A stretch of DNA of 64,000 nucleotides from CAIJXB01 sp964439595 (GTDB lineage: Bacteria; Chlamydiota; Chlamydiia; Chlamydiales; Rhabdochlamydiaceae). Of the stretch, positions 53,117 through 61,997 are shown one piece after another. The stretch spans positions 29,881-93,880 of the forward strand of contig CAYTOK010000008.1 of NCBI GenBank assembly GCA_964439595.1. The letters are read 5' to 3'. The position numbers and the translations under genes are program-made. Numbering within the stretch: the stretch's first letter is position 1; each line of letters begins with the position of its first letter. Below the pieces are notes generated by a model. The model was not told the origin of the DNA. It did no database searches and saw nothing but the letters and a program-made list of their open reading frames with translations.

Positions 53117-53187
53117 GATTTTACTAGCGCAAAAGCTTTGCTTATCCGGATGGCAAAAAAGCGCTGCTCCCTTTTGTGATTTTTTAA
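53117..53187 (-). promoter_or_regulatory. Hairpin-split Shine-Dalgarno leader, copy D (PhyH gene)
   Basis: GGGAG (53171-53167), 5' foot CAGCGC, inner TTTGC/GCAAA stem, 3' foot GCGCTA (53130-53125), then GTAAAATC and ATG 53116. Five perfect outer pairs plus one C-A mismatch; folded spacing is 8-9 nt. Confidence 0.65.
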
Positions 53188-53237
53188 GTTGATGGTAACT
53201 GAACGCTGCTTGTTTAGTCTAGTGAAATTCGTTATGT

Positions 53238-53999
53238 TTAAAGAGAAAAATCTGCTATCCCAAGTTCTCTGATAGCCTGCATCTGCTCTTTGATTAATAG
53301 CTTACCTTTTTGCCCATGCCAATGAAAAATGGCAGCTTCCGGATTAGCTCCGAGTCCTCTATCCCAGTTCCATATAGCAGGAAGCTCTGCAAAAGGAATT
53401 TCTTTTTGGAATAGGAGGCGAGAAAGGGCTTCTTGATCTCCAATGTGTAGGTGGTTTCTATGGAGAACCTCTTCTTTCCATTTAGGCAAAAAGGGTGCTT
53501 CTTTGTGATAGCAAATAACGCCGCTATTGTAGGTGATTTCTGTTGGTAAAGTAAACCCTAATGCCTGAAATCCTTCCTGCACGAGAAGAGGCTCAGGTGT
53601 TAATACAAGCTCTATGCTGTTTTCTAGGTAAGAAAAAATGGGATCTATGCATGTTCTTACTTCACAGTCAAGGTCTATCCAGAGGGTTTTTTTAAAAGGT
53701 GTTTTATTAAAAGCAAATGGCTTTTTAAACCAGTGAGTTCGGACATTCCAGACACCGGATCCGATAACCTTTTCCCATTTCTTTGCTAAAAGAGGATCGA
53801 CTTCTTTTATGTTTAGAGTAAGTGACACAGGGCAATCTACGAGGGCGCCCTTATCTCTACACCAGTGTTTTCCTTGATCGGACATGCCAAAATCAAAAAA
53901 AACAACAGGGATGGTATTGTGAGCGCTATAGTTATACCACCACCAGGGTAAAAGCCACTCCACATCTTGAGTGGCAGCTACAATAACACCCTTATCCAT
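53238..53999 (-). CDS. DxD glycosyltransferase, paralogue 1
   Basis: 253 residues, GT-A-like. Motifs: LPWWWYNYS, metal-binding WIDLDCEV (D109, D111), NSGV at 159-161, GDQE at 187, IFHWHGQKGK near 225. It shares all these with the 59033 gene beyond the type III block. It probably transfers a sugar to a protein or lipid. Overlaps the methyltransferase gene by 8 nt, so one operon. Substrate unknown. Confidence 0.78.
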   Translation of the reverse strand: MDKGVIVAATQDVEWLLPWWWYNYSAHNTIPVVFFDFGMSDQGKHWCRDKGALVDCPVSLTLNIKEVDPLLAKKWEKVIGSGVWNVRTHWFKKPFAFNKTPFKKTLWIDLDCEVRTCIDPIFSYLENSIELVLTPEPLLVQEGFQALGFTLPTEITYNSGVICYHKEAPFLPKWKEEVLHRNHLHIGDQEALSRLLFQKEIPFAELPAIWNWDRGLGANPEAAIFHWHGQKGKLLIKEQMQAIRELGIADFSL

Positions 54000-54948
54000 C
54001 GGTCATTTTTTTTATTGTTATTACTAAAGCCTCATTGCCTTGATAGTAATTACAGTGATCTGGGACTTCTAGGGAGATTTTTTTTTCAGAATACTCTAGA
54101 TGAGGATTTAAAATAACATTTTGGTAAAAATGTTCATCTTCAAACTTAGAAGAAGAACTGGATAGGTAGCAGGAAATAGAGCCGTTTTTTTTCAAATGAC
54201 TTTGCAGGCATAACTTTAAAAAGGGTAAAAAACGATCTTCTTCTTGAATGGGAAGAAGAGCATGGGTAGTTGGCGTATACTCTTCTACTTGCTTTAGGGT
54301 GGCTATATTTTCTGTTATTAAAAAGGAGAGAGAATGTTGAAGGGTTTCTTCGTCAATATTTTGTTCTTGTTTTAGATCAAAAAGAAAGCGAAGTATTGTA
54401 GATGTTGGCTGTTTATTTTGTATGAATGTACCTAAAAACTGCTCCAAATCCTCTTTTTTATAGATAATACTTTTTAATAGGGGGATTTTTTTGTGAGCTT
54501 CTTCAAGGGTAGCTTTTCCTTTTTCTAAGAGTAAAGATCCTATTTTTATTTTTTCCTGATGGTGATTTCTTTCTATGTCAATAGGATAGTCATCAAAAAA
54601 GATAGTATCGTAAGTGCCAAGAGTGCCAAGAGCATGCTGCCATGTGTCTTCGATAATTTCTATATTGGAGTAGGCTTTTGCCCACTGCCTTGCTTTTTCT
54701 GCAATGACAGGGTGATATTCAATGATGGTGTGTTTGGAGGGGGAGTACGTTTGAATATGTGTTGATGCGTAGCCGCACCCAAATCCTATTTCTAGCACTT
54801 CTCCCCTAGGGCAGAGCGCATCAATGCATGCCTCCATATAGGGTTTTTCCCATTCCATCATTACTTGAAAGATGCCATCTTTTAGCAAGATTTCCTTTCC
54901 GTCTTGATCTTTGCAAAAGGTCATTTCACAAAAATTGGTTTTTTCCAT
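53992..54948 (-). CDS. GAMT-like SAM-dependent methyltransferase
   Basis: 318 residues. VMMEWEKPYMEACI and VLEIGFGCGYASTHIQ, then HTIIEYHP and DTIFFDDYP follow the guanidinoacetate N-methyltransferase pattern (MRWExPYM, EVGFG, IIE, FDTYP). An extra helical segment of about 90 residues follows the catalytic DDYP. It could methylate a guanidino compound or arginine. It shares its operon with the glycosyltransferase. Confidence 0.82.
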   Translation of the reverse strand: MEKTNFCEMTFCKDQDGKEILLKDGIFQVMMEWEKPYMEACIDALCPRGEVLEIGFGCGYASTHIQTYSPSKHTIIEYHPVIAEKARQWAKAYSNIEIIEDTWQHALGTLGTYDTIFFDDYPIDIERNHHQEKIKIGSLLLEKGKATLEEAHKKIPLLKSIIYKKEDLEQFLGTFIQNKQPTSTILRFLFDLKQEQNIDEETLQHSLSFLITENIATLKQVEEYTPTTHALLPIQEEDRFLPFLKLCLQSHLKKNGSISCYLSSSSSKFEDEHFYQNVILNPHLEYSEKKISLEVPDHCNYYQGNEALVITIKKMTDG

Positions 54949-54979
54949 TTAGAGCACTTAGGTGTGGGTTTTTTTTAAG

Positions 54980-55017
54980 TAAAAAAAGACCATTTTCTCA
55001 TAAGGGAAAATGGTCTT
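54980..55017 (-). terminator. Terminator of the type III secretion operon
   Basis: AAGACCATTTTC and GAAAATGGTCTT, a 12-bp stem followed on the minus strand by TTTTTTT. Confidence 0.9.
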
Positions 55018-55024
55018 AGGCTTC

Positions 55025-55462
55025 TTAGAGTTTTGAAGGAGCACTTTGTACAGGAGAGGGAGCTTTTTTTACAAACTTCTCTACAAATTTTAAGGAATCT
55101 ATAGCAAGGTTTTTAATAAGAGGGTCTTTGACTGTCGTACTAGCTTCAGTAAGAAGCTGCTCTCCTTTAGAAACTTCGCTGGGATTTAATGAAAGACAAA
55201 GACCTAAAAAGGTTTTTGCCATTTCATTAGCAGGATCCTTCGCGAGTATTTCAGAGAAGATTTCCGCTGCTCTTTTTAATTCTAGCTTGCATAGGTGTAA
55301 GTACCCAAATCCTACTTTAGGTAGAAGTTCTTCAGGGTCCATCATAGCTGCTGTTTTAAATAATTTTACAGCAGAGTCTTCATCTGCTTGATTTACGGCG
55401 ATAAAGCCCGCCTCGATCATCAGTGCAAAATGTGGTTTATATTTAGTAAAATCCATGGCCAT
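55025..55462 (-). CDS. sctG: Type III secretion needle chaperone SctG (CdsG), TPR
   Basis: 145 residues with three TPR-like helix pairs (DEDSAVKLFKTAAMMDPEE, LKRAAEIFSEILAKDPANE). In Chlamydia CdsG with CdsE holds the CdsF needle subunit soluble. Directly after sctF. AAGGAAGGCG precedes ATG. Confidence 0.85.
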   Translation of the reverse strand: MAMDFTKYKPHFALMIEAGFIAVNQADEDSAVKLFKTAAMMDPEELLPKVGFGYLHLCKLELKRAAEIFSEILAKDPANEMAKTFLGLCLSLNPSEVSKGEQLLTEASTTVKDPLIKNLAIDSLKFVEKFVKKAPSPVQSAPSKL

Positions 55463-55489
55463 CGCCTTCCTTTTATGTTAATTTAGAGA

Positions 55490-55768
55490 TTAGCCTCTAC
55501 TTAGATTAGAAACCATATTTTTAATAACACTATTTACCTGCGCGACAAGGTTCGAGATGGTTTCGCCTATCTGAGTAACCTGGCTCATAGCAAATTGGAG
55601 TAGCAAGAACTTACCAGGTGTAGCCGCAGAAATACTACTAGCTACGTTTCTTACTTGAGAAACGACCTGACTTTGTAAGTTGATATACACTTTTATAAGT
55701 GTAATAAACGAGATTGTAGCCCATACGGTCTCTTTACTTAGATTTGGGCCAAATTGTCCTCCTGCCAT
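55490..55768 (-). CDS. sctF: Type III secretion needle subunit SctF (CdsF)
   Basis: 92 residues, two helices around a central KFLLLQFAMSQVTQ and IGETISNLVAQVNSVIKNM, matching CdsF as I recall (QFLLLQFAM). The polymer forms the needle through which effectors pass. Between sctE and sctG. Confidence 0.88.
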   Translation of the reverse strand: MAGGQFGPNLSKETVWATISFITLIKVYINLQSQVVSQVRNVASSISAATPGKFLLLQFAMSQVTQIGETISNLVAQVNSVIKNMVSNLSRG

Positions 55769-55778
55769 AGTAGTACCT

Positions 55779-56015
55779 CTATTTCTTTGTGGGGATTTTT
55801 GTTAATACTTTCAATAGGGCACTGTACCCATGAAGCAGTATTCCATGCTGATCAAAATTTTCAGTTTCTGTACCGCTGCGTAGTTGAGTCTTGATCCCTT
55901 GAATCATTTCTTCTAATTCTTTGAGCAGGGCTTTCTTTTTTTCTGGATTGCTTTTGAGCTCTTGTTCCAAGTCAAACTCGAAAAGCTCTTTGGTTTTTTT
56001 CTCTAGTCCAAACAT
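55779..56015 (-). CDS. sctE: Type III secretion protein SctE-like (CdsE)
   Basis: 78 residues from MFGLEKKTKELFEFDL, all-helical and charged, the size and place of CdsE/YscE needle co-chaperone. GGAGGAATTGTCC before ATG decides the start over TTG 56021. Sequence alone is weak; order decides. Confidence 0.75.
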   Translation of the reverse strand: MFGLEKKTKELFEFDLEQELKSNPEKKKALLKELEEMIQGIKTQLRSGTETENFDQHGILLHGYSALLKVLTKIPTKK

Positions 56016-56039
56016 GGACAATTCCTCCTGTTAAGTAAG

Positions 56040-57827
56040 TTATTGCAGATTGTAGTCAATTCTAAATTTTACGCCATCTTTTTCTAACAAAATGTTGTTG
56101 GCTGTGATTTCTGTGATCTTCATGCCATGTAAAAAATCTCCTTCTCCAAAGATTTTTTGATTAATTACTACAAATTGTTCATTGTTATCTCCCGTTGAAA
56201 AGCCAGTAATAGTGTATTTAGAAGATATGTCAACGCGAGAAGTGTCTTCTTTTGCGTAGATCACATAATTTTGTACTACGCGGATTCCTGGGAGAGTTTG
56301 TAATCCTTTTAGTAGATTCGCAAATTCTGATTCTTTGGTGTCATCAATTCTTCCAGTCAACACAAGCTCGCCATTTGTTACTTGAAAAGTAACGGAACCA
56401 AAACCAGTTTCAATTAAGCGACTTTGTATTTGCATGCTTAGGTTATTGCCGATGATTACTTGATTTTCTAAAAGATTTGGATAGGGAAAGTTACTATTTA
56501 TATACTCACCAAGTAACTGCGCTTGCTCTAGTGTTTGTACGTATCCTTTAAGCACAAACTTTCCAGGAGATGGTGAGTGCACGGTGATTGCTTGCCACTC
56601 CGGATAGGATAAGAAAAGGGCGTTCATATTTTGCCATACAAGTTCATCGATAATTACAGTATCTTCTATAGACTTAAGAAAAGGTAGAGTGGAGAGAGTA
56701 TAGGAGAGTTCTTGCTTTTGTATGGAAGTTAAAACGTGACCGATTAAAAACAGCTTGCCCGTTGCTTCGCTAAAAGAATAGTGCACAGAAGAAAAAGGTT
56801 TTAAGGCTTCTTCTAGAATTTTTTCTTCGTTATATTCCGGTGATATTATAATAGGTTCAGAGCGAAATAAAGAAAAAGAAGCAGTGACAAGGATAAGCAG
56901 CAAAATAGTAAACAGTCCTGCAGCAGCTAGGTGTTTAGTAGAAATAATAAGGTCTTTCCATGATTTGTTTTCTGTTGAAACGTCAGTTTTAGCAGCTGTG
57001 AGCTCTTCTTTAGGCGACTCTTTGAGATCTGCTTCCTCCGGTTTAAATAGAGGTCCAGAAGGAGGGGATATAATTGTTTCATGAATTTGTTCCCTATCAA
57101 TGACAAGGAAAGAGGTTGTTCCAAGCGCAATCAAATCTTGTGAGGAAAGCTCTTTTTTTTCTGTGATTAACTCTCCATTGACAACGACTCCGTTGCGAGT
57201 ATGGAGATCTTCAATGAAAAGTTGATCTGCATCATCTACTATAATCTTAGCATGTTGTCTAGAAACGCTAAGGTCGTGAAAAACCACTTCGCTGACATTA
57301 GCATCTCTTCCTAATATATATGTGGAAGAAGTTTGTAGATCGAATTCAGCTCCGGCATTGGGTCCTGAAATAACTTTTAAAAGCCATTTTCCTGATTTTG
57401 GCATGTCGAAGTTTACAGAAGAGAGAGTGTCTTCCTCATTAGTCGGTAGGATTTCTTCTTCAATATCTTCAAGGTTCTCTTCTAAAGGAGATTCTTCAAT
57501 AATGTCTAGGAAAGGCTTTTTTTCTGTAAAACGAAAATAGGTGCTGCCAATTTGTAGTATGTCCCCTTCTGCCAAGAGAACGGGTTCTGTAATGACTTTT
57601 CCATTTTGTGTAGAAGGATTAACCGAGCTTAGGTTTTCTAAAAGGAAACCGTTTACGCCCCCATCTTCAACATGTCTACAAATTATATGTTTGCGAGATA
57701 CTTTAGGGTCTTCCAGTACAATAGTAGATTCATCAGGATCTCGACCTAAAATCCATTCGTTTCCTTCTTCGAAATTTACGATGAGTCCCGCGAGCGGGCC
57801 TTCTTCTGCAATTAAATATCCTGCCAT
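56040..57827 (-). CDS. sctD: Type III secretion inner-ring protein SctD (CdsD)
   Basis: 595 residues: two FHA domains (about 8-105 and 147-245, with GRDPDEST, SRKHI; GRDANVSE, SRQHAKI), a membrane helix at about 299-315 and a periplasmic ring-building part with BON-like modules. C. trachomatis CdsD has the same two FHA domains but is longer (829 residues from memory). Links the cytosolic sorting platform to the basal body. Two nt after the chaperone gene. Confidence 0.9.
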   Translation of the reverse strand: MAGYLIAEEGPLAGLIVNFEEGNEWILGRDPDESTIVLEDPKVSRKHIICRHVEDGGVNGFLLENLSSVNPSTQNGKVITEPVLLAEGDILQIGSTYFRFTEKKPFLDIIEESPLEENLEDIEEEILPTNEEDTLSSVNFDMPKSGKWLLKVISGPNAGAEFDLQTSSTYILGRDANVSEVVFHDLSVSRQHAKIIVDDADQLFIEDLHTRNGVVVNGELITEKKELSSQDLIALGTTSFLVIDREQIHETIISPPSGPLFKPEEADLKESPKEELTAAKTDVSTENKSWKDLIISTKHLAAAGLFTILLLILVTASFSLFRSEPIIISPEYNEEKILEEALKPFSSVHYSFSEATGKLFLIGHVLTSIQKQELSYTLSTLPFLKSIEDTVIIDELVWQNMNALFLSYPEWQAITVHSPSPGKFVLKGYVQTLEQAQLLGEYINSNFPYPNLLENQVIIGNNLSMQIQSRLIETGFGSVTFQVTNGELVLTGRIDDTKESEFANLLKGLQTLPGIRVVQNYVIYAKEDTSRVDISSKYTITGFSTGDNNEQFVVINQKIFGEGDFLHGMKITEITANNILLEKDGVKFRIDYNLQ

Positions 57828-57829
57828 AT

Positions 57830-58240
57830 TTAGATAATGCCTTCTGTTGTTGCTTGTTGCAGCCTTTCTAGTTCTTTTTGCCAGTAACTTAAGTAATTTG
57901 CAAAATCTTCTATAAGTTCTTTGAAACGAAGGTAGTTTACTTCTTGGATAATCTTCTGAGAAAGAGTTAGCAGCTTTTCTTCGCTGTTTACCCCAAGAAC
58001 TTGTCCCCCTGTTCCTTGAAATAGAAAGTTAGCTTTCATAAAATACATCAGATTATCTTCTTTATTTCTAGTTGGTAAAAAACCTACATCGGCTGTCAGA
58101 AATAATCCGGGGTTTAGGCTTTTTATAGCAATAGTAATCGTCTCGGAAAGTGAGATATGAAAGAATCCTTCGCCATCTTCTGTTTCAGGAGATGGAAGAT
58201 AGAGCTCTTCAGCAAGCTGAGTGATTTGATTTTCTAACAT
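57830..58240 (-). CDS. CesT-family type III secretion chaperone (CT663-like)
   Basis: 136 residues from MLENQITQL. Alpha/beta CesT/SycE-like fold with ISLSETITIAIKSLNPGLFLTADVGFLP; a helical tail. AAGGAAGCTCTC before this ATG beats GTG 58255. First gene of sctD-sctE-sctF-sctG, the place of CT663 in Chlamydia. The effector partner is unknown. Confidence 0.82.
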   Translation of the reverse strand: MLENQITQLAEELYLPSPETEDGEGFFHISLSETITIAIKSLNPGLFLTADVGFLPTRNKEDNLMYFMKANFLFQGTGGQVLGVNSEEKLLTLSQKIIQEVNYLRFKELIEDFANYLSYWQKELERLQQATTEGII

Positions 58241-58502
58241 GAGAGCTTCCTTCACTTTTTACATAAATAAGATTGTGTAACTTTTCGTCTCCTTAAATGC
58301 AAGAATAAATTTTTATTGGGTTTTTTCGATTAGCTTATCATTTGATATTTTGTCATTCCAAAAGCTCTGGTAAGGGTTTTTCAAAGAGAGATTTGGATGA
58401 ATTAGGGGCTAGATTTTTAGTTTGACGGGTCGCTTTGTGTCTTCTGAAAATTTGCGCCCCTGATAGAAGGAAGTGGTGGTTACGTTTAGCTTTTTCTTGT
58501 GC

Positions 58503-59090
58503 TTACAGGTGCTTTCCCAGCAAATGTATTACCAAATCTTCGGGCAATTCTTCTAATGAAGTAATTTTAGTTAGAAGTACAGGATGGAGGCACTTAATTC
58601 CATAACCTTGATTTTTAGCCCTTCTAAGACTCCAGTAATTAGGATTTGATGGTGATAAATGTTGTCCTTCAATTGGTTTGTGGATGACAAATCCCCAGTC
58701 ATCAGTGAAGTATTTTTCCCGATAACCTTGGAAATCATAGGGTTCATAACAAGTTTTGCTTTCGGTTCTTATTACTGTATTATCACTATCCTGTTTTTCG
58801 CTAATAACAGTGACTAATAAGACGGAGGAGTTTGTTTTAAGAGGAATGGTTTGGGTGGAATGAGCGGAAACCTTAATTTCTTTAAAATCATAATCAAGTG
58901 GTATTGGAGCGGCTAAATTTTCAGGTTTATTGGAGGTGGGACGGTATGCTTCTTCTATTTTTATTATTTTATCAGAGTTCGTTTGGTTAATAATAGTAAT
59001 TGCAAATACTGATTGAAAAAATCCAAATGTTACTAATGCTTTACAAGAAGTTTTAAAGAAAGAAGAAGTTTTCCTGTTTCTCCGGCCCAA
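58503..59090 (-). CDS. Small protein with signal-like N-terminus, unknown
   Basis: 195 residues. Positively charged start (MGRRNRKTSS), a hydrophobic stretch and VFA-ITI look like a signal peptide with cleavage near residue 31, then a beta-rich domain (ITIINQTNSDKIIKIEEA) that could be an adhesin-like fold. No further Met is present, so the start must lie inside the end of the glycosyltransferase gene (58-nt overlap). Confidence 0.65.
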   Translation of the reverse strand: MGRRNRKTSSFFKTSCKALVTFGFFQSVFAITIINQTNSDKIIKIEEAYRPTSNKPENLAAPIPLDYDFKEIKVSAHSTQTIPLKTNSSVLLVTVISEKQDSDNTVIRTESKTCYEPYDFQGYREKYFTDDWGFVIHKPIEGQHLSPSNPNYWSLRRAKNQGYGIKCLHPVLLTKITSLEELPEDLVIHLLGKHL

Positions 59091-59815
59091 TGGATGATTT
59101 TTACTTGAGGGGGGATTTCATAGATAGAACCATGCCAGTTGTATAAGGGATCTAAAAGTTGTACCTGCCACTTATGGATGTGCAAAAGTTTAGATAATAG
59201 ATTCTGATCTCCTAAGTGATGAGAGGCTTCTTTAAGGGTGCTTTGCGCCCACTCTAGGATGTAAGAGGATCCTTTCCTAAAGCCCATAACACCGGAGTTG
59301 AAAATAACTTCGTCCTGTGCAATCTCTTCTTGCTTTCGCAGTCTTTCTTGGATATCGACATGCTCAGGACAAATAAGAATGGCGTCCTTATTTACTATTT
59401 GCTGAAATAAGGGGGACAGGCAATCTCTTACTTCACAATCCAGATCAAGCCAAAGGGTATGTAAATAAGGAGTCTCAAGCATTGCTAAAGGTTTTTGGTG
59501 CCAGCAGAGTCTTTTGTCTATAGACTGGCTTTCATATAGGGATATCGAGTCTTGGGATGGTGAGGTTTCCTTCTGTAGTTGATTTTTAAGCGAGAGGAGA
59601 ACATTTTCGTGGTTTCGTATGTTTAAAAGTTTTCCCTTTTTTTTACAGAACTCCTGCGCTTCTTTCGATAGACCCAGATTAACAAAGGTAACGGGGAATG
59701 TGTTGTATTTACTGTAATTTTCCCACCACCAAGTTAGGAGCCACTCTTGTTTTTGATCGGAGGCTATTATAACTCCCTGAGTATTTTTAGATGTAGTTGT
59801 AGACCATTTTAGCAT
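59033..59815 (-). CDS. DxD glycosyltransferase, paralogue 2
   Basis: 260 residues, clear paralogue of the 53238 gene: LTWWWENYS, WLDLDCEV (D124, D126), NSGVMGF, LGDQNLLSKLL, IIHWAGETGK. The extended N-terminus is Ser/Thr-rich. The two copies flank the type III operon on both sides, so these enzymes may modify secreted or surface products. Overlaps the downstream gene by 58 nt. AACAGGAT before ATG. Confidence 0.8.
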   Translation of the reverse strand: MLKWSTTTSKNTQGVIIASDQKQEWLLTWWWENYSKYNTFPVTFVNLGLSKEAQEFCKKKGKLLNIRNHENVLLSLKNQLQKETSPSQDSISLYESQSIDKRLCWHQKPLAMLETPYLHTLWLDLDCEVRDCLSPLFQQIVNKDAILICPEHVDIQERLRKQEEIAQDEVIFNSGVMGFRKGSSYILEWAQSTLKEASHHLGDQNLLSKLLHIHKWQVQLLDPLYNWHGSIYEIPPQVKIIHWAGETGKLLLSLKLLVKH

Positions 59816-60192
59816 ATGGATCCTGTTAGCGAGGAGTTGAAAGATAGCCCTATATTTAACAAATTTAGCCTTTAGGCATAAACAGTTATTTTAAGGATTC
59901 TATAAAAACCTTTAAAGTTTAGCATTTTAATAATCGAAAGATTGATCATTGGGAAATTTCGCAATGTATTAATTATTAGCTACTTGAATGTCTTAGGTGA
60001 TTTGTTAAGTAGTTGGAGCAGGGTCATTTTTTTTGAAGTAGATATGTATTAGGAGTGTTTTATCGGATGTGATTTGTGATTTTTTCTTAATTATTAATTT
60101 CAAGTTATTTAATTTTAGTTTTTTTCATTTTATTGTTTTAATTAAATTAATATTTGATACAATGTAATTTACGGAATAATTAAGAGGGAACT
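59816..60192. other. Intergenic upstream of 60193
   Basis: 377 bp, very AT-rich, without a gene. A possible promoter for the 60193 gene is TTGTTT (60133-60138), 19-nt spacer, TACAAT (60158-60163). A lone TTGGAGCAGGG near 60013 has no ATG partner. Confidence 0.45.
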
Positions 60193-60660
60193 ATGAAAAT
60201 TAGTGAAGATATACACAAGGTAATGGCTGAATTGCAAAAAAGTGTAGATGCTAATGGTGCTGTTGATTTGCTATATATGTTAAGAGAAGTTGTAAAACTC
60301 TTTGAACGTGTTAAAATGGCTCTAGCCTCTACGGGTGAAGAGGAGAGAAAAGAGATTTTCACTTCTATGGCTGAGTTACATGCTTTTTTACTATCTGAAA
60401 ATAAAAGGCTTGCTGGAAAGTCGGGGATTTCCGAAGAGCAGCTGCTTCGATTTGCAGAGAATCCAGATAACTTCACTAAAGATCAGTGGCATTTTATGCA
60501 GGAAGTGAAGGCTAAAATGGGGCAACAGTCTAGAGAAATTAAAACTATTTTACAAAGTATTACTCCTCCAGCTCAAGAAGCTACCCCCCTTACTAAGAAA
60601 AGGGGAGGCTCTAAAGTGGGAGTTAAAAAATCCCTTAAGAAAAGTCAGGTAAGGGCTTAA
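60193..60660 (+). CDS. Small helical protein with basic tail, unknown
   Basis: 155 residues, all-helical and charged, with a Lys-rich C-terminus (KKRGGSKVGVKKSLKKSQ) of nucleic-acid-binding character. AGAGGG lies before ATG. Convergent with clpX, 10 nt apart. Not recognised. Confidence 0.72.
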   Translation: MKISEDIHKVMAELQKSVDANGAVDLLYMLREVVKLFERVKMALASTGEEERKEIFTSMAELHAFLLSENKRLAGKSGISEEQLLRFAENPDNFTKDQWHFMQEVKAKMGQQSREIKTILQSITPPAQEATPLTKKRGGSKVGVKKSLKKSQVRA

Positions 60661-60670
60661 CGTAGAGTTT

Positions 60671-61891
60671 TTACTTTTTGCGGATGATTGTTGGTTTCTT
60701 TTTCTTAGTTAGGCACTCTTTTTCTACTATGATCTCTTCAATGGTAGGATCAGAGGGGACTTCAAACATAAGATCTACAAGGAGTCCTTCTACAATCATC
60801 CGTAGAGCTCTAGCTCCCGTTCCTGTTTGCTTAGCTTTTTCTGCCATAGCTTCAAGAGATTCCGGAGTGAAGGAAAGTTTAACCCCTTCTTCTTGGAAAA
60901 GTTGTTGGTATTGCTTTATGATAGCATTTTTTGGCGTTGTTAAAATTGCTACGAGATCTTCTAGTCCAAGCTCATTGCAGTTTGCTATGCTGTTAAATCT
61001 TCCGACAAACTCTGGAATCATACCAAATTCAATAAGATCTTCAGGTTCTACTTTAGAAAGAAGATAATTTGTTTCGTTAGTATCAAAGGTCCTAGCTTCT
61101 GTTGCATCGAAGCCTATAGTGGTTTTTCCTAACCTTTTGGCTATCATCTTGTCTAGGTGCACAAAAGCGCCACCTACGATAAAGAGAATATTTTCTGTAT
61201 TAACTTTAATGTATTCTTGGTTAGGGTGTTTCCTTCCCCCTTTAGGAGGCACATTAGATATTGTCCCCTCGACGATTTTTAGTAGAGCCTGTTGCACCCC
61301 TTCGCCGGAAACGTCTCTTGTAATAGAAACATTACTGGTTGTTTTACGAATTTTATCAATTTCATCTACATAAATGATGCCGGTTTCTGCTCTTGCTATA
61401 TCATAATCTGCAGCTTGTACAAGTCTTAATATGATGTTTTCTACATCTTCTCCTACATAACCGGCTTCTGTAAGTGTTGTCGCATCTGCAATAGCAAACG
61501 GGACATCTAAAAGCCTAGCTAAGGTGCGTGCCATCAGAGTTTTTCCGGATCCTGTAGGTCCTAAAAGCATGACGTTAGATTTGCTGTATTCGATTTCTGC
61601 GCCCTTAGAAATAGATCGAACTCTTTTATAGTGGTTATAGACGGCAACAGCTATCGTTTTTTTAGCTTTTTCTTGACCAATTACATACTCATCTAAAGCA
61701 TTTTTGATTTCTTTAGGTTTTAAAAGTTTTAGCTCATGGTGGATGGGTTTTTTTTCGATGATTTCCATGCAAAGGCGGACGCATTTATCGCAAATAAAAG
61801 AGTGAGGTCCAGAAATTAACTTTTCCACTGATTCTTCCGTTCTGCTACAAAAAGAGCAGGTTGCGGAGCTTGGTTTATCTTTTTTGGTCAT
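60671..61891 (-). CDS. clpX: ATP-dependent Clp protease ATP-binding subunit ClpX
   Basis: Unfoldase that feeds ClpP. 406 residues: the zinc domain CSFCSR...CDKCVRLC (residues 13-42), Walker A GPTGSGKTLMA (about 110-120), Walker B IIYVDEIDK, sensor II and the IGF loop (IGFDA) for ClpP binding. Start preceded by a hairpin-split Shine-Dalgarno leader. Last gene of tig-clpP-clpX. Confidence 0.97.
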   Translation of the reverse strand: MTKKDKPSSATCSFCSRTEESVEKLISGPHSFICDKCVRLCMEIIEKKPIHHELKLLKPKEIKNALDEYVIGQEKAKKTIAVAVYNHYKRVRSISKGAEIEYSKSNVMLLGPTGSGKTLMARTLARLLDVPFAIADATTLTEAGYVGEDVENIILRLVQAADYDIARAETGIIYVDEIDKIRKTTSNVSITRDVSGEGVQQALLKIVEGTISNVPPKGGRKHPNQEYIKVNTENILFIVGGAFVHLDKMIAKRLGKTTIGFDATEARTFDTNETNYLLSKVEPEDLIEFGMIPEFVGRFNSIANCNELGLEDLVAILTTPKNAIIKQYQQLFQEEGVKLSFTPESLEAMAEKAKQTGTGARALRMIVEGLLVDLMFEVPSDPTIEEIIVEKECLTKKKKPTIIRKK

Positions 61892-61956
61892 AAATTAAAC
61901 AGCAAGGCTTCTAATTGGATGATAGAGAATGCTGCTCCCTATAATAAAGTGTTAAA
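61892..61956 (-). promoter_or_regulatory. Hairpin-split Shine-Dalgarno leader, copy C (clpX)
   Basis: GGGAG (61939-61935), 5' foot CAGCA with TTCT, 3' side AGAA, GCCT bulge, TGCTG (61904-61900), then TTTAATTT and ATG 61891. Nine pairs with a 4-nt bulge; folded spacing 8 nt. Confidence 0.6.
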
Positions 61957-61981
61957 GATGGAAGAAGAGATTCTTCCATCT
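61956..61981. terminator. Hairpin between clpP and clpX
   Basis: AGATGGAAGAA-GAGA-TTCTTCCATCT, an 11-bp stem. On the minus strand it is followed only by TTTAACACTTTA, so it may attenuate clpX or protect the clpP mRNA end. Confidence 0.6.
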
Positions 61982-61997
61982 GATGTATTTTTTTTAC

